A DNA stretch of 64,000 nt from Amaranthus tricolor (GCF_026212465.1 NC_080049.1:36806885-36870884); one strand, 5' to 3'; positions 32,335 to 45,599 are shown, counted from the first letter of the stretch. A program made the numbers and translations. The notes: generated by a model not told the origin, from the sequence alone.

Positions 32335-33153
32335 TTTTTACTCAAAAAAAAGTTGATAAAATTTACACTATTTCTGTCGCACTCACCTTACATAAATTGT
32401 CATTTTAGGCTATTCTATTTATTTGCATCATTTATATTTTTGGACAATGATCTACTATTTTCTTTTAATCACATTTATACATTTTTAAACTCTCTTTTAA
32501 ATTTATTCATACAATTTATTCCTTCTCTTCATTTATTACCAATATCCAATTTTTTTTAAAAAAACCTACTTTTCTCTTTAATAAAATTCTATTAGACAGA
32601 TGAATATTTTAAATTTTTTAAATTGCATACATGTAAATCTTTTCCCTTAAGGAATGTTAACTGGCAATGTCTTTTTCCAAAAAAAAAAAAAAAAAAAGTC
32701 ATTTTGCGTCAAAATTCATTTTAGATCCTTATTTGGATAATGAAATTCTGTTGGAATTAAAAATGAACCAACATTGATATAGAAAATTCCTTACACGACT
32801 TCAATTTCGTGGGGCAAACAACAATAGCCAGAGATAATTTATTTTGATTGTTTCTATGCAAGTTGAGGCGTACCAGTAGCCTTTACAACTTCCAAAGTTG
32901 ACAAACTGGACAATGTTATGTCACTCATATTTATATACTCTAAACTCTCTTTTATTTTTTAAACGTTTGTTAATACACTCATATTTACATGGGACCCACT
33001 ATACACGCGTAAACCGTGTAGCGTAGGCGTGGAAGTCAACATGGTCGTTTTGAAAAAGCATATTCAATTTCAGCATAAGCTTCTTGGTCAAATTATCAAT
33101 ATACGAAACTAATCCGCACCTGTTAACGTCTCTTTTTAATAATGAAAGATATA
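32335..33153. other. Intergenic spacer
   Basis: AT-rich sequence with a poly-A run near 32,680. I see no gene or organised repeat here. Confidence 0.5.
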
Positions 33154-33400
33154 CTCCCTCCTTCTATTCACCCAATGCGGCATTTAACTTTTCACTATTT
33201 TTATGTGGTCAAATAGAATTACATGTAAAAGAAAAAAGTATAGTGTTTTTAAATTTTAATAGGGTAAAGTGGAATTAGTAGAGGTAAGGTATGAAAAAAC
33301 TAAGTTTAATAGGGATAAATTAGTAAAGATAACATACAAAAAATAAAAATGAGACATTTAGATGGAATTTTGACCAAATAAGAAAATGAATAGGTGGGAG
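33154..33400. mobile_element. Stowaway-like MITE
   Basis: Terminal inverted repeats are CTCCCTCCTTCTATTCACCC on the left and GAATAGGTGGGAG on the right. TA duplications lie at 33,152-33,153 and 33,401-33,402. Length 247 bp. It lies in the promoter region of the secreted-protein gene at 33,603. Confidence 0.85.
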
Positions 33401-33523
33401 TAATATATATCCAAAATTGGTCAAAATGTATGTATCATTAAACCAGATTATTTATATATATAATAGAATATTACGTTGGTTCTCAAACATGGATATAATC
33501 ATAAGAATAGAGCTAGACCATAT

Positions 33524-33530
33524 TATATAA
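33524..33530 (+). promoter_or_regulatory. Probable TATA box of paralogue 2
   Basis: TATATAA lies 73 bp upstream of the ATG, followed by AGCTAGCTGCTAGCC and an A-rich leader. Spacing suits a plant core promoter. Confidence 0.5.
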
Positions 33531-33602
33531 GCTAGCTGCTAGCCAAATACTTGCAACTTAATTAATACAACATATAACACAAATTAAGCACAAAATACAA
33601 TT

Positions 33603-33884
33603 ATGGCTTATTTTCAAAGAATTATGATCCTTATTTGCATTATTATTGTACTAAGTGTAATCGTAACCATAGATATGGTTGAAGGGAAAGGTGGTAGAGG
33701 TTCTTCATCAGGTGGAAAGAGTTCGTCATCCACGAGAACCACATCAGGACGAAATTATCCTTATTACCATGGAACAACAACCACAACAAGATCACATAGC
33801 TCTCAAACCTCCCCTATCTATTATCCTTCATTTAACATCTTTTTCTTTGTTTTGTCTTCTCTTCTTTTTACCTTTTGGTTTTAA
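33603..33884 (+). CDS. Small secreted Gly/Ser-rich protein (paralogue 2), function unknown
   Basis: Single-exon frame of 93 residues. A hydrophobic segment at residues 7-25 (IMILICIIIVLSVIVTIDM) is followed by VEGKGGRGSSSGGK. A Ser/Thr/Arg stretch, RNYPYYHGT, a Thr run, SHSSQTSPIYYPSF and a hydrophobic tail (IFFFVLSSLLFTFWF) follow. The order of blocks matches the 30,632 gene: signal peptide, VEGKGG, Gly/Ser region, YPYYHGT, SPIxxPSF, hydrophobic tail. Conservation of the flanking motifs with loss of the long Gly run points to purifying selection on the ends. Function unknown; GPI anchoring or secretion is inferred. Confidence 0.75.
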   Translation: MAYFQRIMILICIIIVLSVIVTIDMVEGKGGRGSSSGGKSSSSTRTTSGRNYPYYHGTTTTTRSHSSQTSPIYYPSFNIFFFVLSSLLFTFWF

Positions 33885-35132
33885 TGACATATATTCACTT
33901 TCATGAAATTTAATTCTTTTTTTTTTTTTTTGTACTTGTATAGAATTTTAGGGGTGAATCTAGAATACAACATACATATATAATTATTTTAATTGTTTTT
34001 TTTCTTATATATATGTTACATTATTTGTTAAGTTGTATGATTAAGGCACTCTTTTTGTCTTTTTGTTTGCCCCACTGTGTAAGATAGCTCCATTTCTCCT
34101 TAATTTCCTTATATAGAATTTTGTTTCCCTTAATTATTACTTTTTGATCTCTCTTGTTCTGTATAATCATTTTGGTAATATATAATAAGAAGAACCAAGC
34201 TTAAGACTTTAATTTAAAATTATTTTCAATAAACTAACTCAATTAAAAACTTAAGTAGAAAGTTGAGACCTCATAATATATATATTATATATTTTAATAC
34301 GTCTCTTCATATGAGAGCCCTTAGGGCTTGACATGTAAATGCAGCACAAACTCTCATTTTACCTTGCAGTGTGAAATATTCCACTTGAATTTAAGGAGTG
34401 GTTGAGATTCGAATTCATAATCTCTTGTCATGTTTGCCTTTGATACCATGTTAAAAAATCAATTAACCAAAAATTTAAGGTAATGATTGAGGTCTATGAT
34501 ATGTTATATTCTCTAACACTTGAGAATTTATAAATATACGTGAAAAATCCAAAACCTCATAATTATCATATATAATTTTCCTAAATTTTTTATATATATT
34601 ATAGATGCACTCCGCAATTTAGTATTGTTTAGAATGTAAATGTTATTTCAAGATATACGTTACATACTCTATTTGTAATATAAAGTTTATTTTACTTTTC
34701 TTTAGTATGTCCCACCAAATTCATTCATATTTATTTTTTTTCTCATGATTTACTTTATTTATTTAGTTTTAATCCACAAATTTACATTTCATCCTTTAAT
34801 ACAACCAATATTCTTCTTTCCACTTACATGACAATTGTAAAACTCTTTTTTTTTTTTTAAACAACTCCAAATATATCCAATCTCCTCCTTTAATCCCTCA
34901 CATCCACAAACCCTATTCTTTTCAAATGTTCAGTTATTCTATTACCATCTATTTTTCCCTAATCAATTTCCACACATCCACAAATTCCATTTCCTCCACC
35001 CTGTTGAATTTTTCAACTAAATTTCTAAAAACAAAACCATAAAAATAAAATTTCATTAAAAAAAATAACCCTTAAAATAAATATTAAACCAAAAACAAAA
35101 ACAATAATAATAAAACAACGCCATTTTTTACA
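33885..35132. other. Spacer with minus-strand TRIM copy
   Basis: A diverged copy of the 7897-8192 TRIM lies in reverse orientation at about 34,224-34,518. The right LTR starts TGTTAAAAAATCAATTAACC and ends CTCTAACA. A reversed primer-site-like TTTGATACCATG precedes it. No target duplication survives. The remainder is AT-rich 5' flank of the peroxidase gene. Confidence 0.6.
34224..34518 (-). mobile_element. Diverged TRIM copy
   Basis: Same architecture as the intact TRIM. Left repeat AAACTAACTCAATTAAAAAC and right repeat ATCAATTAACCAAAAATTTA derive from the same LTR. Reverse-complement internal motifs include GAGAGCCCTTAGGGCTTG and GAGATTCGAATTCATAATCTC. The element is on the minus strand. 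Confidence 0.75.
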
Positions 35133-36741
35133 ATGGCGAGGTTACTATATTCATCAAATAAAACAATGAATTTCATCATCAATATCAAATTCTCTCATTT
35201 CTTTTTTATTATCTTCCTTATTCTTCCATTTATTGCTCTAGCAAAAGATTTTAAAAAACACCAAATGTCTCTCACAAAAGATTATTATAACAAAACATGT
35301 CCTCGTTTCGAGGATATAATGAGACAAATTGTAACCTCAAAACAAGCCGAAACACCAACGACTGCAGCTGCAGTCGTTAGGGTCTTCTTCCATGATTGTA
35401 TGGTTGATGGTTGTGATGGTTCGACACTGGTAGCGTCGAACCATTTTCATGGTATAGCTGAAAGAGACGCAGATATAAATCTGTCTCTTCCAGGAGATGC
35501 ATTTGATCTGGTAACTAGGGTTAAAACTGCCCTAGAATTGGAATGTCCTGGTGTTGTTTCATGTAGTGATATTTTAGCTACTGCTGCTAGGAATCTTATT
35601 AAGATGACTGGTGGTCCTAAAATTGATGTTCTTTTTGGACGTAAAGATGGCCTTGTTTCTCAGGTTTGATCCTCTTCGTGTTTACAATTATAAACTTCAA
35701 ATTTATCCTCGGATCTACAAGCCATGACCGAAATCATTTAATTAAAGACTATAACGCAAAGATAAATCTAAGTCCAGACTCAGGTTATTTGATCTAAAAA
35801 CAACATATTAATCTTGAGTTTTATAACATAACACAAACGAAATCTATGAAATAATATATGAGCAATCTAAATTTCACTATATATTAGTATTCTAAATTCG
35901 CCCTTATTTATTATGATAATTAGATTTCCATCTAATGGGATATTTTGATTTAAATTTGAATATAGCAGTGCATCAAATCTATAACTTTGTATAATGTGAC
36001 CTTGGGTAAGATTGATGAATGAGAAGGTAACGAAATTTGGCAATACAAGAAGTTTTTATAAAATTTTGTGCAAAATAATTTTTGAATTGACTATCACTAT
36101 TTTTTTTATTTATGCTAGAGAATTTATAATTAAATAACAGGATCACCATCTAGACAGATTCGAACATAGATTTACTAACATATTTACGCATTGTTTCCTT
36201 GTGCTAGGCTTCAAGAGTGAAGGGAAATTTAGCCCTTCCAAACATGACTATGACGCATATCATAAACATGTTCAAAGTAAAAGGATTCACAGTCAAAGAG
36301 ATAGTTGCTCTAGTAGGGGCCCACACAATTGGTTTTTCTCATTGCAAAGAATTCAGCACCAGGATTTTTTCCTACAGAAAAAACCAACCTGTAGACCCCA
36401 AAATGAACCCCAAATATGCTGAGGGGCTAAAAAGATTGTGCGCCAACTACACAAAAGATCACACCATGGCCGCCTTCAACGATGTAATTACACCTGGAAA
36501 GTTCGATAACATGTACTACAAGAACCTCCAACGTGGGCTGGGCCTACTCGCAACGGACCAGGCCATGGCAGACGACCCTAGAACCAAGCCCATTGTCGAC
36601 CTCTACGCTGAAAACGAAGATGCCTTCTTCAACGACTTCGCTAAGGCGATGCAGAAGGTTAGTATGCTGGATATCAAAACTGATAAGAATGGAGAAGTTA
36701 GACACAGGTGTGATACGTTCAACCAACAAAGTGGAACTTGA
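35133..36741 (+). CDS. Class III secretory peroxidase
   Basis: Two exons, 35,133-35,663 and 36,208-36,741 (GT at 35,664, AG at 36,206-36,207, phase 0), give 354 residues. A hydrophobic N-terminus ending FIALA is a signal peptide; translation may start at Met1 or Met12, and the latter gives a more typical length. Distal haem residues are in RVFFHDC (Arg83, His87), followed by the calcium-site motif VDGCDGS. The proximal haem ligand is His216 in VALVGAHTIGFSHC. CPGVVSCSDILA and GRKDG are conserved family motifs. The set LPGDAFDLVTRVKTALELECP is closest to the PER41/PER65 group in my memory. It oxidises phenolics with peroxide in the apoplast. Only one of the ancestral introns is kept. Confidence 0.95.
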
Positions 36742-38253
36742 ATATGGGATTGATTTTATTTATTTGATTTCTTGTGTGTAATATAACCAATCATCTTTCT
36801 AACTAAATGAAAATTTTCTTATTACATTTGCATTTCCTGGGTTTTTTTGGTTGATTGTATTTGACTCGAACTAATATTTTGTACTTCGTGTGTATAAAAT
36901 AAAAATAATTAAGGCCTGGATTACTAGCATGATAGAAATAAATACAAATAGAAAGCAAAGTACACAAAGTATTGTATGAGATGATTTTATCGAGAGATGT
37001 GTCTAATAGATGGATTAAATAGTCATCCCATACATATTATGAGAATATAGGCTCCTTGTTTGAGGTCGTCTCACTGAGAAATAGTCTCTTACAAAAGTAC
37101 CATTTTGAACAACTTAAGGAATTAGAAACTATCCTAGCCCATTTCTTTGAGTTCATATGTCTGAATGACATTTTACTGAATAACTAGGAACATTTTTGTA
37201 AAATTGTGTCTCTCTATTCCATGAATTTGCAACACCATATAGCACAAAAATTAAGAATGGTGGGACACTAAATTTGTATGAACGGTGTAATAAAGAATTG
37301 AAACTGTGAATGTGAATAGGGGTGAACACGGTCCAGTTTGGTCTGGTCTAATACTAAAATCAGACCAAACTAGAAATTCCTTTGAAAATTTTTCGAATCG
37401 AACCGGACCGTTTAAATCACCAGACCGGACCGGACAAAACCGTTTTATGGTCTGGTCTACGGTTTTTTATTTTTATATTTTTCATCCAAATTAATACATG
37501 CATTTATGCAAATATTTCACACCTATAATTAATACATATAATAATTTGTAATTAGTTGATAACGTCAACATCATTCAAGTATATATTGCTATATAAAAAT
37601 AATTACATCTTAAAATATCTAGTAGCAACTTAATTTTTTAAATACAAAATTATGATTTTTAACCACAGTACGGTTTGCGGTCCGGTCTGGTCTGAAAAAT
37701 AAAAAAACGAGACCAGACCGTAAATCGTGGTTTAATTTGAAAAAAAAACAGACCAGACCATTTAAATCGTAGACCAGACTAAATACTAAAATTCCGGTTT
37801 TGTTTACGGTTTAGACCAAACTTTATTCCGCTAAAAAAATCTTTCAAAGTTTAAGGGATTCACAAAAAATAAAGTGTTGTGAAATCAAAGAGACGGATAG
37901 CGTACATGAATAATATTATGGATTTTATAAGATGCAAATTTTCAAAACTCGGAATACATGAAATAGCAGAAGGATCTCTTACAAGAGGATAATAAGGAAA
38001 GCATAGAAACAACAAGAATGAAATTTTATAAAAGAAATGAATAACTAGAGCTTTACAAAGGGCGGTACCCAGTACCAAATCAATAGGTTTCAAGACATGC
38101 TTGCTCCATATCCTGAACCTTTGCGAAAAATTGCAGTCACAGACATGTATAATCTACGAATCCAAGCATCTGGATTAGATAAAATCCTCATAGCGCCCCA
38201 TCTGAATATATAAGAATAAGCTTATAACATTATCACACGGTAACTTACAGTGC
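36742..38253. other. Spacer with GGTCTGGTC-rich repeat
   Basis: No gene is visible. A dispersed repeat with GGTCTGGTC and GACCGGACCG pieces in both orientations covers about 37,318-37,830. The part before 38,253 probably holds the 3' UTR of the DnaJ gene. Confidence 0.5.
37318..37832. repeat. Imperfect inverted-repeat element rich in GGTCTGGTC / GACCAGACC
   Basis: The left end begins AGGGGTGAACACGGTCC. The right part has CGGTTTAGACCAAAC. Many GGTCTGGTCTGAA and AGACCAGACC strings occur in opposite orientations. It looks like a non-autonomous hAT-type MITE, but the right terminus and target duplication are unclear. Confidence 0.45.
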
Positions 38254-41200
38254 TTAGCATGGCTTCCTTTTATCGACCTTTAAGTGGATATTGAACCATT
38301 TCTTCTTCTTCAGCCGATCCCTAACAGGCTTCCTTTCTTTCCAGCTAGTTGAGTATCCTTCTTCCTTAGGCTCTTTTGTTGAACTCGTCCTCTTGGTTTT
38401 ACTCAAACTACGCTTTATCGGAGGAGCAGCTGTGTACGAGGCATGGATTTCATTTCGCTGTTTTAGAAGGTCATCAATCTGCAAAACCACGTTTCCAAAT
38501 GCACGGATGAGTTTGTAACTTTTTATACTGACACAGAAATGGGAGATACCGAGATGTTTTACTATAGTCAGGGTCTGGGGAGGGAAGAAAGACAACAACT
38601 CATATCCTTTCCATAAAGGAGAGTGCGGTCAAAGATTTTTTACTAAAGATTTTTTTTTAAATAAAAAAATATGGAGTATAAAAGTCCCAAACTTACGGAT
38701 TGCATTTCTTTTGTGTATCTACTTGTCATATCTGTAAATTGGGCAAGAACCTACACAAATAGCAACATGTAAGAGAAGAGAAGAGAACAGTATACATTAC
38801 ATTTAGCAAGAGGAAGCAATTACTTCTCTGTATTCACTCTCGAACTTTGAGATTTCCGCCCTTTTCTTTAATAATTGTGCTTCTACATCTCTAAGATCAT
38901 TCTTTTCTTTCACAAAAGGTGATCCACAAAGAGCCTCGATTGTGTAGCTCACACTTTTAAAAAAGTTGTCGCCTGTAAACATGCAAGAATCAAAATAATG
39001 TTAAGGTCCCTCTACTTACGGTTTCTACTTTCGACATAGGATTTTGAGTGTTCCACACTGAAATTCACTTTTCAGTTGACCATGGAGATTACCGGTGATC
39101 CGTAAACATGAAATTAAAAACGTAGGCTCCCCAAAAAAAATGATTATCAAGATATACAAAATGTGCTGCAAGGGGGAACCTTGATCTGAAGAGTGGCATA
39201 CTTCTAGTACAACCAACTCGTCCAACTCAAAGTGATGTCAAATGACAGCATTGACGTCTTTTTGTATCCGCCACAGAGAGCGGAAAAGGGGTTACTGAAG
39301 TATTGCACAAGGAAATACTCCCCCCTTGCCTTTGAATTTTCTACACATCTAAGAAGCCTTTACTTTGATTTGTTATGTAGCAAATTCAAAGAATCATAAA
39401 GAGTAATAATTGTTGATGGGTAAAGAGAAAATGGGAAAGCAATTTTTACATTATAAACCTAAGCTAAAAGAAAAAGTGTGACTTTTTTTGACTACCGAAT
39501 AGAAAAATCAGCTATATGCGTATAAATAACAGAATTAAGAAAGCACAAAATACCAGCACTTATAGGTCAACCTACCATAAACGGCAAATACATGAGTTCC
39601 AGCTTTCAGTTCAGTCAATTCACACTGCTGAAACCCATCTAGCTTTTTAAAGAAGGCTGCATCGGGATCCTTGGCAGCAGCCGCCTGCAATGTTGGCAAC
39701 ACAGAATAACATATGATTGTTTCAATTGAAGTAAAGAACTGAAACGTAATACTAGAGATCACTCACCGAAATAGCTGCACGATCCAACCGATAAACAGGG
39801 AAGCCAAGGAAAAACATGCCGGCAGACGTAACTTTTCTAGTCTTGTTGCTGTCTTCCTATGTTGAAGGGAGCAAAACTTTAGCACTTTCAAAAGATTAAC
39901 ATAGAGATATAAGCTTATCTTTGTCCAATGATAACCTTCAAATAGCCTCACTTGTAGTGAGTTAAGAAACTAGCACTAAATTATAAAAGACCGAAAATTA
40001 CGCATCTGTGCTAACAATTATCCAGGGCAGGCTCACCGAAAGCTAAATTTTAAAATTGCTATCGAAGTTGGAAATAAAGAAGTGAAGTACCTGTAGGGCA
40101 AGACTTAAACCACCATTCTCTTCCTGTTCAAAATACAATAGCTGCACGAAAGGCAAACTTCAGTAAGCAGAAATGAAATTGTCATAACCAAATATCAAGT
40201 GACAATTTCAAAGTCAATGTGATGTCACTAGAAAATAGCAAGTATTGGAGATCAGAAGCCATATGCTCCGAATATCAGCCTCCAAAATAAGCAAATAAAT
40301 ACTTTTAATCCATAGAAAGGGTATTTTCTGAAATTAGCTCTTTCTAACACAGTTGAAATATATTTTCGTCCTTTTCAAAAAGTAAGAAAAAAAAAATCTT
40401 CAGCAAGACCTATAAGTGTTGGCAACTGAAGAGTGATTCAATGAATATGTATTTGATGAAGATTTAGTTTAGCGCCTGCCGGTCTACCTCCATTGTGGGA
40501 TTCATGAGATACAAACTAAGGAATTCATGGTCATTTGGAAGGTAATAGCTTTCTCGGGTATTTTATCTATGATTCCAAAAACAGGTAAAACCTTTCCTCG
40601 TGCTGCAATTATTCTCACTTATCACCTTTCTCTCTCAGCTTCATCCTCGCTTCCAACACTGCTACTACTATCCTTACCACCGCTGTGGTGTTGCCACCAT
40701 AGTTTCTCTCACTAATATATCTTCTCTTCATTGCCACCAACCCTCACCGCCGCTAACAATTTCTGATGAGCTGCAGCAGACAGAATGGCAAAGGACAGAA
40801 AAATCTTGATTCTGGGTAGATGAAATCGGAAGAAACTTCAGACTAGAAAAGGCAAATTCAAAGCCCATTGAATAAAATATTTGCAACCTTATTCTATCTC
40901 CTCTACTTATCTCTTCTATGCTTTCGATTATCTTAGATCTGCATATTTTGATGGTCGTTTATCAGTGGCACTTGGATCATGCTGGCTGTTTGTGCAATGG
41001 TTTTTGCTGTGGTTTCCTGTCAGTGGGATTCGGTTGGTGTTATAGCATTGCAGAAGCGATATATAAAGGTGCAACTTTTACCCTTGAACGATGCCAAACT
41101 AATAGAGTTCCTCTTTGAAATTTCCTTCAAGATTTATCCCCATAAATATTACTCTAGTAGTCAGTCCTTAAAATACAAGCATGCCCTCAGAGTGAGAAAT

Positions 41201-44200
41201 CAATACGTTTGCACAGAAACAAATAAGAAGAAAGAAAACCGAGCTCTCGCATATTCATGTCATATCATTGTGATTTAAAAAATTTCCCATGCAAACATTG
41301 ACCATCACTCAATATGCAGTTACATATGAAAACCACTGGAATGGCAGCATCATACAAACATCAGTTCAAGCTCTCGCATACAATGCTAGGAATAGCAGAC
41401 ATTCATCTGTTAGTAGCACTACAGGCTCGGACCAGCACTAAGCACAATAACTAAGAAGTAAGTCAAATCAAAATAATGTGGCAGTATAATACGAACCTTA
41501 AATTTACTTTTATCAGATGATTGCACACGGCAGACAAGTCCACCCTGCACCTCCTCGTCAGTTATTGTGACAGAGTAAAAATGGGCAGATTGTTTTTCTA
41601 CCTGCAAACCAGGGTGGAATTCAATTAGCCATTAGAAAAGATCAGCACAGAGAAATGATTGAAACATGCTTCATTTGTACCTTTCTAAACAATGGCTGAC
41701 CCAGTGGAAGAGGGGACACAGAGACCCTTCCATTCAATGCCTCTTCTAACACTGTCGCTGAAACTGTGGTCTTGATGGGCACACCAAGTTTACTGTCCAA
41801 GAAAAAGGAACAAAACCAGGAGTCAGACATACAAGGAGTAAGGACGAAGCATCGGAAAATCATGAAAACGGATTTTAAAATGCATAAAATCCAAAAGGGG
41901 GGATATAGTAGTAACCTAAATAGTGCTGCAAACATTGTATTTACAGTTCCCAAACTTGAAAGATCGAGCTCAAGTTCTTGATTTTCACATTCAACAGCCT
42001 AATTTACAAATTCGAAATATTAGCCAACTAAAAGAAAAACAAAAAATCATTAATAAAAAATTCAAAATTACTTTTACAACTTCACTTGGGGTAAAAAAAA
42101 GAAAAGTAACATCACAATTCACATGCCTTGACAAAATGCTCACCTCAAAACCAGCTGCATCATATTGGCGTCTTTTCTCAGGATCTGATATTATGTTGTA
42201 AGAGAATGTAACCTCTTTGAACATATCTGCTGCTTTAGGATCATTTGCATTCTTATCAGGATGATACCTTTACAGTTACAACAGTAGTTTAATTTGACCG
42301 AATAATAATAGCTACAATCATATATGACAACTAACAACTGCTTCGTACTTTTTCATCATCAATATTGTTAGTAGGCTTGCTTTTATATTCTATTTAAACA
42401 AACAAGTCATCATTTACACTTTATATGACTAGTCACCGCCTAACTTGAGATTCTGTAACAGAAAGCACAGGGGCAGGCTCAATTCAGATTCTTTAATCTC
42501 TCCTTATTTACTGATTAATAAGACCTACATCTTCAAGTCTGCACCAAGCATTGTTTGCAGTATATAGATAAGATTCCCCATGTATCATATTAAGTGCGAC
42601 TTAAGCTTTCGTTCTTGCTTATGCTGCAATCACAAAGAGGTTGTTTCCGATTGACCCCCAATGGCAAAAGTGCAAAAGTCAAACTATTAAGATTGGTATA
42701 CGATGGATAGAATACTAAAATTTAACATTCTCCACTAGATTTTCCTGATTGATGGCTTTTTAACAAGGTATTACGAATTCAGATATACTCGTATAAAAGG
42801 GTTAATATTCTATTGAAAAACTGCAAACAAGGTCTCCTGCTTCTTTCTCCAAGTTTTCTCCTTCCTTTGATTCCTTTGAAAAAATCCACGATGAGATCTC
42901 AGGGATGAAGCAACAGATCACTTAAGCTCTTTGACATCTTTCAATTTTAAATAGTTGGATAAACCCATAAAGTCAGAACAGCAAAGCCAACCTTCATATT
43001 TGGAAAGTGATTAAACCCTTAGCCCACAGTATAATACATAATTCCCCGGAACATCCACGGAACACTTCACTTTTCACCTTTCCAAGCAGCAAAATTGCTT
43101 TATGCAATCCTATCTCTAGATCCATATAAGCCCTAGACCCTACCATCAGCAATATTCAAATTATCACTTTTAGTAACTCATACTTCCTCTGTTCTAAAAT
43201 ACTCGGTATATAAGACATAGTGGTACTATTTATCTTTCAGCTTATTTTATATATTGCGGCTAATGTGTTTGAAGAAATATAGTCAAGTGGAATCTTGTTT
43301 GAATCGTCTAATTACATACTTTTATTATATCAAATTTTTACATTTTTAGTTAAGAATAGATATAAATGATTAAATTTACATATTAGATTGCGTAAAAAGT
43401 GATATGTAGCAAGTATAATGGAACAGAGGAAGTGTTGATTATGACAAAAGCAACTTCCATGTAAGTGATGAGGTGTCCTATATTTTAATATAATAAACTC
43501 ATGGACACCTATTGTTTTATTTTTACAAAGTACTAATACATTTACCAATTAGTTTCAGATCAGGGAAAATTGCCATAGCTTTAGCCCAATCTTTCATATT
43601 TGATTATCACAGTCACCTTAAGATAAGAGTCCCTTCAATGTAATCCAAAACACTTAAAATGTCACTATGACCACTCAATACAACAAGAAACAATCAATAT
43701 ACACAACAGCATAAGTACTAACGAGCCAACATTACGTCTAATTGGTCACCAAACTTGCATGTTTGGTATAGCTCACTCTCCTTTTTAAGGTGCAGGTCCA
43801 ATTAGTTGTAAAGATAAGGAATGTATTATTATGCGTAATTTTCTTGTTTTCATTAAAACTTAAACTCAGACAATAATGGTCAACCAATTGCACACTATAT
43901 ACTGATACATTGAACCATTCAAGCCCAACAGTCCAACGTCTAACTTGGGCCTCCATTCCTTTTCTGCTCAAAAAAACCAATTTTTCATAATACTGTTAGA
44001 TACTAACAGTAAGGCTTCAGATGTTATAAACATTCAGCACACCTTGAAGGTGTAATACTTTACAGAATAAACACCATATAACCAATACGAGAGTCTCTCC
44101 TTCCAAACCAGTAATGAGAATTTAAAGATGGAAAGTGAAAATTGAGTTTATGATTAATAAGTCCCTTCTCAACTCTCTAGTATCCCTTGTCCACGTATGA

Positions 44201-45536
44201 TTTTTTCTGTATTATTTATTCCAATATACATTATCAAGAGTTCAATACATGTAAAAAGATTTGTGAATCACAAATCAGGCATTTCCATAGTTGAAATAAT
44301 CTCAAGCCCTATCAAGAATCCAATAATTGTTCAATTAAAAGTATTTTTCCTTCCAATCACAGAGTCATTGCAATTGGAACCCTAATGAACCTGATTAATC
44401 TACCAATTAATCTTGGAAGCCTCAACTGAAGAAAGATCAAAACTTATAAGCTGAAAGACACTTGTACTCATTCTATAAACTGCAACCAACTCTATCCTTC
44501 TTTAATACCAAATGAAATACAAGTAGTTTCCAAATTTTTCAATCCACCAAACAAGGGGTACTAAATTCCAAAATTCAATAAAGATTAAAATAAACCCATT
44601 AAAACCTTTTTTTGAAAAAACTGAAAATCCATAGAAACCCTTCAGCTTAACACTTCTGAACGGTTGGTTTGCAATTACAACAGTCCATAACCCTCCAAAA
44701 GCTGGGTCTCATCTTTCAAGATATCAAGTTCCCATCTTTACTACATCCCCACCAATAATTCAATCAATAAAAAGAGTTAAATGAACCCATTGAATCATTC
44801 ACCCCAAACACTTTTATATTGTTGATTTTTGCATTTACCACAACCCACAACCAAAAAATACCAAACAATATACTTTACTACAGTTAACTCTTTAGGGCTA
44901 ATTGTTATTAGTTCATTTGAATGCCATCAATACCAAACAATATAAGTTCCCATTTTTACTAATCCCACTAATCACTCAACCAAAAAGGATTTGAATATAT
45001 CTATTGAATAATTCTCTCAAAACACTTTTAAATTGTTGCACTATTAAATACCACAACAATCACCAGACTCCTCTCTAAATCCACCGAGTTGCCGCCTTTA
45101 CAACATTTCCACCATTGCCTCAACCAAAAAAATAAATTTCATTTTAATACCATCAAAACTAAACAATTTCCACCATTAATTCTAAATAAATAAATAAATA
45201 AAATCTCCATTTCCACTCAATAATTAAAGAAAAAAGAATAATAAATTTAATAACCCCTTATGAAAAACAATAAATACCCATCAAAGTCAATAAGCCCAAC
45301 CAAAAAGAGGCATTAAACTCGGTAACATAACAAATTTCTACAAAAGAAACTAACAAAGATACATACTTTAGGGCTAATTTGCGATAAGCAGATTTGATTT
45401 CTTGATCATTAGAGTTGCGAGAAACACCCAGAACTTCATAAGGGTCTCTTCTAAATTGTTGTTGTTGTTGTTGTTCATGTTCTTGCTTCTTCTTTGAATC
45501 AATTCTTTCTGGCTTTGATTTCTGAGCTGCAGGCAT
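38254..45536 (-). CDS. ARG1/ARL1: DnaJ (J-domain) protein of the ARG1/ARL group
   Basis: Eleven exons: 45536-45367, 42267-42144, 41998-41916, 41792-41681, 41601-41497, 40141-40091, 39856-39767, 39684-39576, 38972-38824, 38750-38697, 38478-38254. Every junction is GT-AG and in frame, giving 423 residues. The N-terminus has a polyQ run ([10 protein letters not shown]), then a J domain (about 30-95) with intact HPD (KYHPDKN). The middle part ([57 protein letters not shown]) is characteristic of the ARG1 group. A coiled coil follows ([20 protein letters not shown]) and a basic tail ([15 protein letters not shown]). ARG1 proteins are membrane-associated co-chaperones acting in root and hypocotyl gravity signalling. 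An upstream in-frame ATG at 45,575 would add 13 residues. Intron 1 is 3.1 kb. ARG1 versus ARL is not settled. Confidence 0.93.
40440..41280. other. Unexplained segment in DnaJ intron 5
   Basis: About 840 bp of intron 5 is less AT-rich than its surroundings and has C/T-rich stretches (CATCCTCGCTTCCAACACTG, CCACCAACCCTCACCGCCGC) and several modest plus-strand open frames. I recognise no protein or transposon in it. It may be inserted sequence. Confidence 0.35.
43183..43433. mobile_element. Stowaway-like MITE in DnaJ intron 1
   Basis: Terminal inverted repeats are CTTCCTCTGTTCTAAAAT and ATAATGGAACAGAGGAAG. A TA precedes the left end (43,181-43,182). The right duplication has mutated to TG. Length about 251 bp. 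Confidence 0.8.
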
Positions 45537-45599
45537 TTTTTTGCAATTGATTTGGAGAAACTCTCCGCAAACCAAGAAAAGAAACCTAGAAATCTACAC

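Noticed and set aside
36201..36422. 73-residue plus-strand frame overlapping peroxidase exon 2
   Set aside because: It is an alternate frame of the exon; the peroxidase frame carries the haem-ligand motif.
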